DNA from: an uncultured Clostridia bacterium
Lineage (GTDB): Bacteria; Bacillota; Clostridia; Christensenellales; Borkfalkiaceae
Direction: 5' to 3'
Length of the DNA: 64,000 nt
Assembly (NCBI GenBank): GCA_947632195.1
Contig: CANROE010000002.1
Location: 1 to 64,000 of the forward strand
Positions 51,901 to 62,100 of the stretch are shown piece by piece (position 1 is the stretch's first letter; the number at the start of each line of letters is the position of its first letter). The notes below the pieces were generated by a model. It was not told where the DNA came from, did not search any database, and saw only the letters and a list, made by a program, of their open reading frames with translations. The translations under genes and the position numbers were made by a program.

Positions 51901-52012
51901 GATGTGACTCGGGGCACCGCCGCCCTTGTGCGGAGCGTCTCCCGTCCCTGCGGTTTGCCCTTCAAAAAGGGGCCGCACAATTTTATTTGCTTACACATCC
52001 CATATTTTTTCT
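51901..52012 (+). ncRNA. Candidate small structured RNA
   Basis: The transcript expected from the consensus promoter folds on paper. GATGTG at its first bases (51901-51906) pairs exactly with CACATC (51994-51999), and TTGTGCGG (51926-51933) pairs exactly with CCGCACAA (51973-51980). Inside is a CCCTT/AAGGG hairpin, and an asymmetric bubble separates the two long stems. A closing stem, a bubble and a long arm recall 6S RNA, but the RNA is short and I see no family signature, so I leave it unnamed. It ends at a strong palindrome. Confidence 0.55.
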
Positions 52013-52048
52013 CATTAAAACGTCGGGCATTTGCCCGACGTTTTAATG
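52013..52048. terminator. Perfect 17-bp palindromic terminator
   Basis: CATTAAAACGTCGGGCA (52013-52029) and its exact complement (52032-52048) form a hairpin with flanking A and T runs on both sides, so it can work in either direction. It suits the end of the candidate small RNA. The 320 bases from here to the next ATG are AT-rich and hold only the promoter below. Confidence 0.8.
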
Positions 52049-52281
52049 AATTTCGGGTAAATTTGATTATAGCACGCCGCGCCTGCTTTGTCAAGTCCCG
52101 CACAGATTCATTTGCGGAACTTATAAATGACTAAAAAGCTATAAAATACACTTATAGCATATGCTTAACAATTTTCACTTTTTTCTTTTTTGCACACATG
52201 TTTTGAGATTTTTTCCGTTTTCTTTCACAGTGCTCCTCTCCTTTTATGTAAATTTCTCCCACTCTGAAAAGAAGATATCAT

Positions 52282-52310
52282 TTTACTTGCCTTTTTCTAA
52301 CAGTTATGAT
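52282..52310 (+). promoter_or_regulatory. Probable promoter of the 1631-residue lipoprotein
   Basis: TTTACT (52282-52287) and TATGAT (52305-52310) are 17 bases apart, about 55 bases before the ATG. Confidence 0.5.
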
Positions 52311-52365
52311 AATTTATAAATACACAAAATTATACTGGAAACATCCTATCGTACGGAGGTATTTT

Positions 52366-55300
52366 ATGAAACGTATCAAACACCTGCTGCTCCTCGTGCT
52401 TGCCGTAGCGATGACGTTCGTTCTCGCGCTCGGCTTTGCCGCTTGCGGCGAGGAGGAAACGCCCGTGACCTATTCGGTGACGGTCTCCTGCGACGACGCA
52501 ACCGTCCTTTCCGCCGTGAAAGTGCGGCTGGACAAAGAGGGCAAACAGAGCGAAGAAAAGGCGCTCACGGACGGCAAGGCGACTTTCGAGCTCGAAGCGG
52601 GCGCTTACACGGTCGTTCTCACGGGCGTGCCCGAGAATTATACCTATGAGACAAAAACGGTGACCGAGAGCGCGCCGGACGCCACCGTGACCCTCACGAA
52701 AAAGAACGATCCGCCTGCGGACGGGTTGGTCTCCTACACGGTGACCGTGACCTGCGAGGACGAAACCGTCCTTTCGGGGGTAAAAGTCAAGCTCATGTTG
52801 GGAAGCGATCCCGTGGAAGAAAAAGAGCTGACGGACGGCAAGGCGAGTTTCAAGCTCCAACCCGGGGATTATACCGTCACCCTTACGGGCGTCCCTGCGG
52901 ACTATACCTATGAGACCAAAAAGCTCACGGAGCCCAACTCCGCCGTGACCATCGCCCTCACCAAAGTCTCTACTTCTGCGGACGTGACCGTAAAGGTGGC
53001 GGCGGGCAAGGACGTGTTCGGCGCAGACCGCCCCGAGACCCTCCTCCAAAACGCGTCGGTGGAATTTTATCTTTCCGACAAGGACCTCAAACCCTATGCC
53101 TTCGCGTTCACGAACGAAAACGGCGTAGCGCACTTTGAAACGCTTGCGGCGGGGACCTACTTTGTCAACGTAAACGGCAAAGAGTTCAGAAACGTCTCCG
53201 TCTCCGGCAACGCCGCGACCGTCACCCTGAACGAAAAACTCGGCTCTGAGGCTGCGCCGCTTGTGTGGAAGGTGGGCGAAAACGACGTTCCCCTCACCGA
53301 AGACATTCTCAATGCACTCAACGACGCGTCTGTGTACTACACCCTCGTTGTGGAAGAGGACGGGCTGTACTCCTTTGACGCCGACAATTACAACGCCAAC
53401 GTGACGGGCGATCTGTTCGAGGACGGGTTGGTCGGCATGGATACCCACGTCGCCGTGACGCTGAAAGCGGGAACGGTTTACACCTTTGCGTGCAGCTCGA
53501 CGGGCGCGCTTGCGGAGAGCGGCGAGTTCGGCTATAAAGTCACCGTGACCAAGGGCGACACGCAGGAGGGCGGCAGCGACGCGCCCGAAGTTCCTTGGAC
53601 GGGCAGCGGCACGCAGGCCGATCCCTATGTGATCACCTCGCTCAAAAACAGCTACCGCGTGCAGATCAAGTACGAAAACGGCGCATACGTCCCCGTTTAC
53701 TTCAAATACACCGAAACGGCGGCGGCAAATTACGCCATCTACTCTTCCGACCAAAACTTTTATATGACGGTCGGGGATAACCATTATACGGGCGGCGGAA
53801 ACGCCTCTTCCGAGCAATCTCTCTTCGCGACGGCGGCGGGCACGGACTATGTGTTCATTCTCACCCCCTTTGACGACGAGGAGACTTCGGACATGACCGT
53901 CTCCTTCACGATCGGCGACTTCACGGGCTATATTCCCAAGTGGGAAGGGAGCGGCAAATTCTCCACGGTGACGGGAGTGGACGATCCCTTCATCGTGACG
54001 ACCCTTGTCGACAGCTATGAAGTGCACGGCGCAGACCGCGTCTATTTCAAATATGCGGCGACCGAGACCAAAAATTACACCGTCACCCTCGAAGGGACGG
54101 ACGGGTTCGACTTCTGGCTGCGGAATTACAACAACGGCAACCCCGACAGCGGCGCGCATTATACGCTGAGCGCCTCCCAAAAGACGGCGACGATCGCCCT
54201 TACCCAAGGCACGATCTATCTCTTCGGCGTGACGGGCGGAAGCGACGGGCTGGACGGCAACATGGCTTTCGCCGTAAAATTCACGATCGCCGAGGTCGCC
54301 GGTTCGGAGACCGATCCCCCCGAAAACCCCGGAGACGGCAACAGCGCGGAAAATCCCGATAAGATCGAAAATATCGTCGGCGAGAACACGCTCGGCGTCT
54401 CGGCGGCGGGGATCTACTACACCTTTACCGTCTCGCAGACGGGCACCTACACCTTTACCGCCGTGACCGCGCTCTGTATCCTCGATTTCGAGAACGGCGG
54501 CGGGAAAAAGCTCAATAATTTGCAGGCCGCCAAAGCGGGCACGGCGAAAGATTACGAACTCACCGCAGGCGATGTCTACCTCTTCCGCCTTACGGGGTTC
54601 GGCGAAAACGCGGGAGATACCGTTACGCTGAAAGTCGAACTCAAAGCGGCGGCGCAAGAAGTGACTGTCCCCGACGAGTTCAACGGAACTTGGAAGGACG
54701 TGAACGGCGATTACTCCCTTGAAATCGCAAACGGCAAACTCACCTTGAAAAAGGGAGACGAAACGGTGCAAACAAACCTCTCCGAGGGCTCTTCTTCCGC
54801 CATGGAGGGCAAGACTTCCTACTACGTCACCTTCGGGGGCAAGACCTACACCCTGCAATGGAACAGCGTGGGCGAGAAGGCTCTGCAACTCTACCTCAGC
54901 GAGGACGACGTGATCCATTTCGCGCCCGACCCTCTGCCCACGTTCACCTTTGAGACGGCGCAGCAGGGCGAATTTGCGGCCCGTAACGAGGAATTCCCCG
55001 AACACATCGTCGTCTCGGAAGACGGCATTGCGTGGGAAAACCATACGATCCTTCTTCTCAGCGACATGTCGAATGCCTACGACGGCTACGACAAGGCGTT
55101 TGCTGCGTATGTCGACGGCAAGCCCGAGCTGCTGCTCTTCGGCAACGGCGCGATCTACTTCCAGAAGGCGAGCATTTATTTCGACGACGTAGCGGCGAGC
55201 GATATCGTCACCCTGCCTGAAAACTATCTCGGGAAATGGAAGAGCGCGGACGGCAAGGTCACTCTTGAAGTTTCTGCAAACGCCGTCGCCTTGAAGGAAA

Positions 55301-57261
55301 ACGGCGTGGCGGCGGAAGTCTCCCTCAAACAGGAGAAAGTCGGGAGCGATACCGAATATTTCCTCACCTGGAACGAGAAAGATTGGCAGTTTCTGACCCT
55401 CGCGGAAGGCGTTCTCACCCTGCAAGGGGAAGAATATCTCCACTTCGCAAAAGATCCCCTTCCCACCGTCGATTTGACCGAATTTGTCGGCGCATACCGC
55501 TGCTCCCTTTCGGTGGACTATCTCGTGGTGGAAAAGAACGCCATCAAGTGGGGCGACCGCACCGTGATCCTCGCGGCGGAACCTTCCGCAACTGATTATG
55601 GAACGGGGTATCCCTTCTTTGCGGACGGCAAGCTCTATTTCTTCTTCATCGACATGGACGGCGAGAATCTGATGCTCGTTAATAACGACGGCGGCGACGA
55701 CGGGGAACTCACCCGCGTGGGCGATACGGTCCCCGAGGCGGACGGGAGCGCAGAGAAACCCTTCGTTCTTAAAAATTTCCTCGGCGTGCAGACCTTCCGC
55801 TCCGTTCCCGAGGCGGGCGTATATTACGCCTTTGAACTCCCCTTTGAAGCGACCCTTACCGTTACGGCAAGCGTCAAGTGCAATTTGGAATTCGGCGGCA
55901 GGTTCTGGGAAGTTGCGGGCGCAGACGATCGCTCTGACTTCAATCTTTCTGCGGGCGTTGTGATCCTCAAACTCTCGGGCGCAACGGAAATTACCCTCAC
56001 GATCGCGATGAACTACACCGTCACCGTGACGAGCGCCGACAAGGACGTGTACGGCAACACCGTAAACGCGACGGCCAAGGCGGGCGTTTCCGTCTCCCTT
56101 GTAAAGGACGGCGCGAATGTCGCGACCGCACAGACGGACGACAAGGGGATCGCGACCTTCTCCGTGACCGAGACGGGTGACTATTCCGTAAAAATCGACA
56201 ATACGGAATATTCCTTCACTGGCACAAGCTGCACGGCCGCTCTTTTGAGCGACATCGTGGTGGGCGGCTCCCCCGAACATCCCCTCACGCTCAAAATGGG
56301 CGCGAACGAATTCCCGCTCACCAGGGCGATCATGGAGACGTATCAGGGCGCATATTACGCCTTTACCTGCACTTACAGTGGGAAGTATGTCTTTACGATT
56401 TCCGAGGCCTATGCAATGTTCCTGCTCTCCGACGAAGAGGATTCTATCGTTTCGCTCGGAGACAGTTCTCTCACGCAGACGGTCTCCCTCGAAAAGGGCA
56501 AGACGTATGCCGCCATGGTCGTATCGCAGGGGCCGACCGAATTTGCGTTCACGCTGACGATCGCCCTCGACGTCGGCGAGATCGAGGGGAGCGGTACCAG
56601 GGCGGACCCCGAAGTGCTCAAAAACTTCGACTCCGTCGCCCGCTTTGTGGGAACGGACGCGGACACCTCCTACTACTTCCGTTTCCTCACCGATAAGAGC
56701 TATTCCGTCGTCATAAAGGTGAGCAAAAACTGCCGTATCGGCGGCGCGCTGGTAGGATTCAGTACACAGCAGCTCAAAGCAGACGGTACGGTGACCGCAG
56801 AATTGAAGAAGGGCGTTCAAACGGACTTCTATGTGCAGGCTCTGCTCAACGAGGGCGCGGACATCATCGAGCTCTCCTTCACGGCGACCGAAGTTGCGGA
56901 CGCGCCTTGGGAAGGGAGCGGCACCTCGTCCGACCCCTATCTCCTCGAAAGCCTTGTGGGCAGCTACTCCGTCCCCGTAACATACGGCAAGAATGTTTGT
57001 TTCTCCTTCCAGGCAACGGGCGGGAAAACTTACCGCCTGACCCCCGAAGTGCAGAACGATGTTTCCTTCATTCTTCCCAGCGCACAGATGCCCAAGGTCA
57101 CCAAATGGACAAATTCAAACAGCTGGACTTATGTCGCCACGGCACATCAAAGCGATGAATTTACGATCAACTCCGCTTTTAAATTTGTGTTGAAAGTTAC
57201 CTGCAACACAAGCGGCGAGAGTCTCGAAGCAAAATTCAAGATCGAAGAAGTGACGGCTTAA
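52366..57261 (+). CDS. Very large secreted lipoprotein with repeated beta domains
   Basis: A 1631-residue lipoprotein begins at the ATG behind GGAGG, with signal MKRIKHLLLL and lipobox GFAAC. Two transthyretin-like repeats follow (about 30-110 and 115-205), each ending in ADYTYETK or ENYTYETK. Later come several pre-peptidase-C-like beta domains, recognisable by an SGT-x-x-DPYV opening and a VYFKY strand (from about 405, 525, 670, 1145, 1410 and 1515), and lipocalin-like stretches starting FNGTWKD and YLGKWKS. I see no catalytic motif. It looks like a carbohydrate- or polymer-binding surface protein, by analogy only. It is followed by a terminator, so it is its own transcription unit. Confidence 0.85.
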   Translation: MKRIKHLLLLVLAVAMTFVLALGFAACGEEETPVTYSVTVSCDDATVLSAVKVRLDKEGKQSEEKALTDGKATFELEAGAYTVVLTGVPENYTYETKTVTESAPDATVTLTKKNDPPADGLVSYTVTVTCEDETVLSGVKVKLMLGSDPVEEKELTDGKASFKLQPGDYTVTLTGVPADYTYETKKLTEPNSAVTIALTKVSTSADVTVKVAAGKDVFGADRPETLLQNASVEFYLSDKDLKPYAFAFTNENGVAHFETLAAGTYFVNVNGKEFRNVSVSGNAATVTLNEKLGSEAAPLVWKVGENDVPLTEDILNALNDASVYYTLVVEEDGLYSFDADNYNANVTGDLFEDGLVGMDTHVAVTLKAGTVYTFACSSTGALAESGEFGYKVTVTKGDTQEGGSDAPEVPWTGSGTQADPYVITSLKNSYRVQIKYENGAYVPVYFKYTETAAANYAIYSSDQNFYMTVGDNHYTGGGNASSEQSLFATAAGTDYVFILTPFDDEETSDMTVSFTIGDFTGYIPKWEGSGKFSTVTGVDDPFIVTTLVDSYEVHGADRVYFKYAATETKNYTVTLEGTDGFDFWLRNYNNGNPDSGAHYTLSASQKTATIALTQGTIYLFGVTGGSDGLDGNMAFAVKFTIAEVAGSETDPPENPGDGNSAENPDKIENIVGENTLGVSAAGIYYTFTVSQTGTYTFTAVTALCILDFENGGGKKLNNLQAAKAGTAKDYELTAGDVYLFRLTGFGENAGDTVTLKVELKAAAQEVTVPDEFNGTWKDVNGDYSLEIANGKLTLKKGDETVQTNLSEGSSSAMEGKTSYYVTFGGKTYTLQWNSVGEKALQLYLSEDDVIHFAPDPLPTFTFETAQQGEFAARNEEFPEHIVVSEDGIAWENHTILLLSDMSNAYDGYDKAFAAYVDGKPELLLFGNGAIYFQKASIYFDDVAASDIVTLPENYLGKWKSADGKVTLEVSANAVALKENGVAAEVSLKQEKVGSDTEYFLTWNEKDWQFLTLAEGVLTLQGEEYLHFAKDPLPTVDLTEFVGAYRCSLSVDYLVVEKNAIKWGDRTVILAAEPSATDYGTGYPFFADGKLYFFFIDMDGENLMLVNNDGGDDGELTRVGDTVPEADGSAEKPFVLKNFLGVQTFRSVPEAGVYYAFELPFEATLTVTASVKCNLEFGGRFWEVAGADDRSDFNLSAGVVILKLSGATEITLTIAMNYTVTVTSADKDVYGNTVNATAKAGVSVSLVKDGANVATAQTDDKGIATFSVTETGDYSVKIDNTEYSFTGTSCTAALLSDIVVGGSPEHPLTLKMGANEFPLTRAIMETYQGAYYAFTCTYSGKYVFTISEAYAMFLLSDEEDSIVSLGDSSLTQTVSLEKGKTYAAMVVSQGPTEFAFTLTIALDVGEIEGSGTRADPEVLKNFDSVARFVGTDADTSYYFRFLTDKSYSVVIKVSKNCRIGGALVGFSTQQLKADGTVTAELKKGVQTDFYVQALLNEGADIIELSFTATEVADAPWEGSGTSSDPYLLESLVGSYSVPVTYGKNVCFSFQATGGKTYRLTPEVQNDVSFILPSAQMPKVTKWTNSNSWTYVATAHQSDEFTINSAFKFVLKVTCNTSGESLEAKFKIEEVTA

Positions 57262-57277
57262 CATGCGCAAAATGCAC

Positions 57278-57307
57278 GGAGGGAGCGGATTCCGCTCCCT
57301 CTTTTTT
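57278..57307 (+). terminator. Terminator after the 1631-residue lipoprotein
   Basis: AGGGAGCGG and CCGCTCCCT (57280-57288 with 57292-57300) with a three-base loop are followed by CTTTTTTG. Confidence 0.85.
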
Positions 57308-57362
57308 GTGCTTTGGAAAATTCTGAAATCTCTGTGAAATTATTTTTCACCCCGAACTTTCA

Positions 57363-57391
57363 TTGACACGCAGGGCGTTTTTCTTTATAAT
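57363..57391 (+). promoter_or_regulatory. Consensus promoter of the TlpA-lipoprotein operon
   Basis: Perfect TTGACA (57363-57368) and TATAAT (57386-57391) with a 17-base spacer, about 55 bases before the ATG at 57450. Confidence 0.9.
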
Positions 57392-57449
57392 GATGTTATA
57401 CGCACCATTTTATTTCATTTTTCCCGCGCGCGGGAAAAACGGAGGTCTT

Positions 57450-59090
57450 ATGAAAAAGATTTTCAAAAGAGCGTTGCTCCTTGCGACAGCGCTCTCCCTC
57501 GGCGCAAATTGTTTTGCGCTCTCGGCCTGCGACACCCCAGCAGGCCCTCATGAGCATATTTACGGCGGGTGGACCGTTCTCTCCGCCGCCACTTGCACCG
57601 AAAACGGCGCGCGCACCCACACCTGCGCCATCTGCAAGGAGACGGAAGAGGAGGAGATCCCCGCCCTCGGCCATGATTTCAACGGAGGTAGAGAGACCGT
57701 AGCCGCCTCCTGCACGCAGACGGGCAAACGCACCCAAACCTGCCGCCGCTGCCAACTTACGGTGGAGACCGACGTCCCCACCGTCGCCCATAACTGGAAC
57801 GAGGGCAAGATCGACCCCGAGCCGACCTGTAAGCAGGAGGGAAGCAAAACACTCACCTGCAAGGATTGCGGGGCGACGCTCACCGTCTCTCTCGGCTACG
57901 GCGCGCACGACCCCGTGGAAACGGGACGAAAAGCTGCGACCTGCACTGCGGCGGGCTCTATCTCCTACCGCTGCAACACTTGCGGGGAAACGCTCGACGA
58001 CGTTGAAATCCCCGCGCTCGGGCACCGCTGGAAACTCGGCGATAACGACGTGGAGCCCACCTGCACGGAGGACGGCTATCTCGACCGCGTGTGCGAGCGG
58101 TGCGGCACGTCCGAAAAAAAGACGCTCTCCTCTCTCGGCCACGAGTTGCCTTCCGAATATACGCTCGACAAGCTCCCCACCTTCGAGGCGGAGGGCTCCA
58201 AGTCGCAGCACTGCCTGCGCTGCGGCGAGCATGTGAACGCGACTACCGTTCCCAAGCTCGACGAGAACGTCCCCGTGGAGTACTCTTTCCGCCTGCTGCG
58301 GAACAGCGGAGCGCTCCTCTCCGACCCCTCCGTCGTCATCACCGTTTACGACGGCGACACCGTTGTGGCGCAGAGCGCTCCCTCCACGCTCGTGAGCGGC
58401 GTGTTCAAATATTCGCTCAAACCCCTCAAAGACAGACAATATACGGTGCAGGCGACTTCCCTTCCGAAGGGCTACACCGCCGAACCCGTGACCGTGGAGG
58501 CGGGCGACCCGAATTGCAACATCTATCTCACCGCCGCGCCCATCCGCGAACCCGTGCCCGCAGGCAACCGCTATTCCGTCGGCTCGGTGATGTATGACTT
58601 CACCCTCTCCTCCGCCATTACGACGACGCGGGAGAGCTACTCCCTTTCCGGACTGCTCGGCAAGAAGAAGGCGGTGGTGCTCAACTTCTGGGCGACATGG
58701 TGCGGTCCCTGCCAGCAGGAATTCCCCTATCTGCAACTCGCCTATACCGAGCTCAAAGACGACATCGAACTTCTCGCCATCAACCAGGACATCAGCGACA
58801 ACATCGAGAGCGTGGAACAGTTTGCCTCCCGCTACGGCTACACCTTCCCCATGGCTTACGACTCCGTAAACCGCTTGCAGAGCATGTTCGGCGTGACCGA
58901 CATTCCCGCGACCGTCGTCATCGATTCGGAGGGGGTGGTGTGCGAACTACACAACGAAATGATCACTTCCTCCGAGCAATTCATCTCCCTCGTTTCTCCC
59001 TATCTCACGGAGAAAACACAGGCCGGCACTCCCGCCGTGACGCGCGTCCCCGATGTGCTGTTCCAAAAACGCACCCTCTTGGGCGAATAA
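57450..59090 (+). CDS. Lipoprotein with Cys-ribbon repeats fused to a TlpA-like thioredoxin
   Basis: The 546-residue protein starts behind GGAGG with a lipoprotein signal (cysteine in LSACDT). Six repeats follow (about 35-275), each with a single cysteine, a CxxC pair about ten residues later, and a GH or AH motif (for example CTENGARTHTCAIC, IPALGH), like small zinc ribbons. A linker domain (about 280-375) is followed by a TlpA/ResA-type thioredoxin domain (about 385-525) with the active site WCGPC and DIPATVVID. TlpA-like proteins reduce or rearrange disulfides outside the membrane. The same Cys module occurs once in the leucine-rich protein at 32.2 kb. The gene is co-transcribed with the giant protein ten bases downstream, possibly its substrate (inference). 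Confidence 0.85.
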   Translation: MKKIFKRALLLATALSLGANCFALSACDTPAGPHEHIYGGWTVLSAATCTENGARTHTCAICKETEEEEIPALGHDFNGGRETVAASCTQTGKRTQTCRRCQLTVETDVPTVAHNWNEGKIDPEPTCKQEGSKTLTCKDCGATLTVSLGYGAHDPVETGRKAATCTAAGSISYRCNTCGETLDDVEIPALGHRWKLGDNDVEPTCTEDGYLDRVCERCGTSEKKTLSSLGHELPSEYTLDKLPTFEAEGSKSQHCLRCGEHVNATTVPKLDENVPVEYSFRLLRNSGALLSDPSVVITVYDGDTVVAQSAPSTLVSGVFKYSLKPLKDRQYTVQATSLPKGYTAEPVTVEAGDPNCNIYLTAAPIREPVPAGNRYSVGSVMYDFTLSSAITTTRESYSLSGLLGKKKAVVLNFWATWCGPCQQEFPYLQLAYTELKDDIELLAINQDISDNIESVEQFASRYGYTFPMAYDSVNRLQSMFGVTDIPATVVIDSEGVVCELHNEMITSSEQFISLVSPYLTEKTQAGTPAVTRVPDVLFQKRTLLGE

Positions 59091-59100
59091 GGAGAACAAC

Positions 59101-62100
59101 ATGAAAAAATATCTGAAATATCTCATTCTTTCGCTGATCGCAGCGCTGACGCTCTCCTGCGCACTGCTTGCCGCAGGGTGCGGCGGAAAAGTCACCCTCT
59201 CCTTCGACGCGGGCGAGGGAACTCCCGTAGAGAGCATTACCGCAGAAACGGGCACGACCGTGGAACTTCCCCTCTCCTACCGCCAAGGCTATGTGCTGGC
59301 GGGTTGGAGCACGCAGGAAGACGGCACGCTCTACTCGGGCACCGTGACCGTGCCCGACGGCGACGTCTCCTACACCGCCGTTTGGGCGGAGGGGTACGAG
59401 ATCTCCTTCGATGCGGACGGCGGCGTGTACGCCGAGGGCGCGCCCTCGCTCACCCTTGCGGCGGGCGCAGACCTCTATAACGCCGTCAAAGACATAAAAC
59501 CCACCAAGAGCGGGCTCGATTTCGGCGCGTGGTTTTCGGGCGACACGGAGATCACTGCCGGCTATAAAATGCCTGCGGAAAACATCTCCCTCACCGCCAA
59601 ATACAAGGTGGAATATGCCATCGAAAGCTATCTTCTGAACCTCGCGGGCAACTCCTATGTGCGCAGTGCGGACGTCCTCTACGCCTCCGACTATGTGGGC
59701 ACGACCGTTTCCCCCGCCGCCCCCCAAAAGGCGGGCTTTACGCCGACTTCCACCCCTGCGGGACAGTCCCCCGTGCCGAGCGCACGCCTCGACGCGGACG
59801 CAAGTAAAAACGTTTTGAAATTTTATTACGACCGCCTCAGCTATGAGCTTATTTTCAGCGCCAACGCTCCCGCCGCAACGGGCAGCGTGCAGAGAATGGA
59901 GGCGCTCTACGAAAGTCCCGTGATCCTTCCCGAAAACGGCTTTACCTGCGCGGGACGCCGCTTTGCCGGTTGGAGCTTGTTCAGCGGCGGCGACGTGGAC
60001 TTCCGCGTGGGCGAAACGATGCCCCTCATGGGCGACACCGTGCTCTACGCCGTATGGGACGTCGGCTTTACCGACCGCTACGGCGGACAGGACCTCGTTT
60101 TCTTCCCCCGTCTCGAACCCGAAAAAGCCATTCTTTTGCGCGGGAACAAAGAATTCGAGGGAACGCGCACCGGCGATGAATTTTTCTTTCACCCCGCTGC
60201 CGGCGATCTTAACGGCAAAGTGTTCGGCTCGATGTTCTGCTACAAGCGGGAGGACCTTGCGGGGAAATACACCTTTGTGGAACTCGTCGACGGGGAAAAA
60301 TTCACCCCCCGCTACGAGGCGGACCGCACGATCGAGATCGACAACTACCTCAACGCCGAAAACAAGAGGGGAAATCATACCTGCAAGGGCTCCGTCCGCT
60401 ATTCCGAGGACACCCTCGACTATGTGTTTGAGAGCTCCGACGAGACTTTCCGCTTTTTGCCCATGCAGGGCGGCGACTACGAATACTCCCGCACCTTCCT
60501 TGTGGGCGGAGACGAAGTGGGCTCCTATCTCGACTTCGTGATGGTAGATCCCCTCACGGGCATGGGATATACGCAGAGCTCCATGATGATCATTCTCGAC
60601 GGCTACGGCGTCGCCATGCTCGGCGATATATCCACCGCAATGTCCTATGACGGCAGATATTACGTCGAAGGGATCTATATGATCGGCTCTGTGGAAGTGT
60701 ATAAGATCGTCTGTTTCTTCACCGATACCGAAGGACTGCTCACGGGGACCGAGGGCGCTGTGGTGACGAACTTCGTCTACACCATTCCCATCGACGATCC
60801 CGAACACGAGGGCTATGTGCAGGCGGACGAGTTCCGTGGGGAATATGCGGGAGAGAACGGCGAGACCCTCGTCCTCGACGGATTCGGCCCCTTTGAGGAC
60901 AGTTTCAAATACACCGCAGGCGGCACGACCTATAAGGGCCGCTATTCCGTCACGACCGACCTCATGTCGGGCTCTGTCGCCAACGGCAGCACGGAAGACG
61001 GCAAGGAGTTCTCCTTCCGCCTGGACGCCGAAAAAATGACCTTCTCCGAGCCCAAGAGCCTTGTGGAAGGAGATTACCTTGAATACCGCTTTATGGACGG
61101 CAGCTCCCTCCGTCCCCCCTTCCTCATCCTCCACAGCATGAACGGTGCGGGTACGGAGGGCAAGGTGAACGTCTACATTCCCTCCGAGGACGAGAGCTCC
61201 CTCATCGAGGCGGCAAACGGTACCTTTACCGCAGAGCGTATCGGCAATTCCACGCACTTCCTCTATACCTTCACGCGGACGAAAGTCACGCCCGGCTATG
61301 AGAACGCCGTGGGCGAACAGCTCGTGTTCTATAACACCACCGTTTCGAGCACGGTGAGCCACATGTCCTACACCATCTATTGCCTGCTTGAAAGTACTTC
61401 GGGCGGCAACAAGACTTCCTATTGGGACAAATACGCCGTGACGGACGGAGGAGAGATCTGGGTCTGCAATTCCGTTTCGACGGGCGGGCTCGGCTCGCTC
61501 TACATCGAAAAGGACGGCACGGTGACCGAAGGGGAATTCACCCTCGGCAAAAATACGCACTTCGACGGCAGTATCGGCACCTTCCTCCACGCGACCGAAC
61601 AGGGCGAGCTGGTCTCCCTCTATTTCGATCTTTCCAAAGACGACGCGGGAAAGAACCTCGCAACGCCGAGAGCGGATGTGGAACAGATGCTCTATGTGAT
61701 CCAGCCGACGGGCTTAGCGGGGGGGATCGGCACGCAGATGATCTTCCTCGACGGGGTCTCCCGCATGAAATACACCGAGGACAACGGCGTGAGTTTCCTC
61801 GACGGCGAATATTCGCCCGCAGGAACGACCTGTTTCGACGAAACGATCTACTCCTTTAAAGTGGGCGGGACCGAGCGTTTCCGCTTTGTCGCCTACACCC
61901 TCCCCGAATACGGCGACACCCTTCTCGCCACCAAGTACGACTCCTCCTTTGAAACCGAACTCAGCGATGATCTCAACGGTCTCGTCTTTCGCGGGACGGG
62001 AAGTCTTACGATAGACGGCTACCATTCCGCCCGTTTCGATCGCGGCGACGGTCACACGCTGGAAGGCGACTATTTCCGCGACGCTCTCTTCCAACACATC

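Noticed and set aside
51901-52012. Signal recognition particle RNA or a tRNA
   Set aside because: The conserved SRP loop motif and a tRNA cloverleaf are absent; only stems and a promoter support a small RNA, so it is left unnamed.
52330-56820. A 1496-codon open frame on the minus strand opposite the large lipoprotein
   Set aside because: The plus-strand frame has a ribosome site, lipoprotein signal and domain repeats. The minus frame reads as low-complexity Arg, Gly, Glu and Asp, typical of a codon-bias shadow.
59005-61590. An 861-codon minus-strand frame opposite the giant lipoprotein
   Set aside because: The plus strand carries the lipoprotein signal, operon spacing and InlB-type motifs; the minus frame is a shadow.
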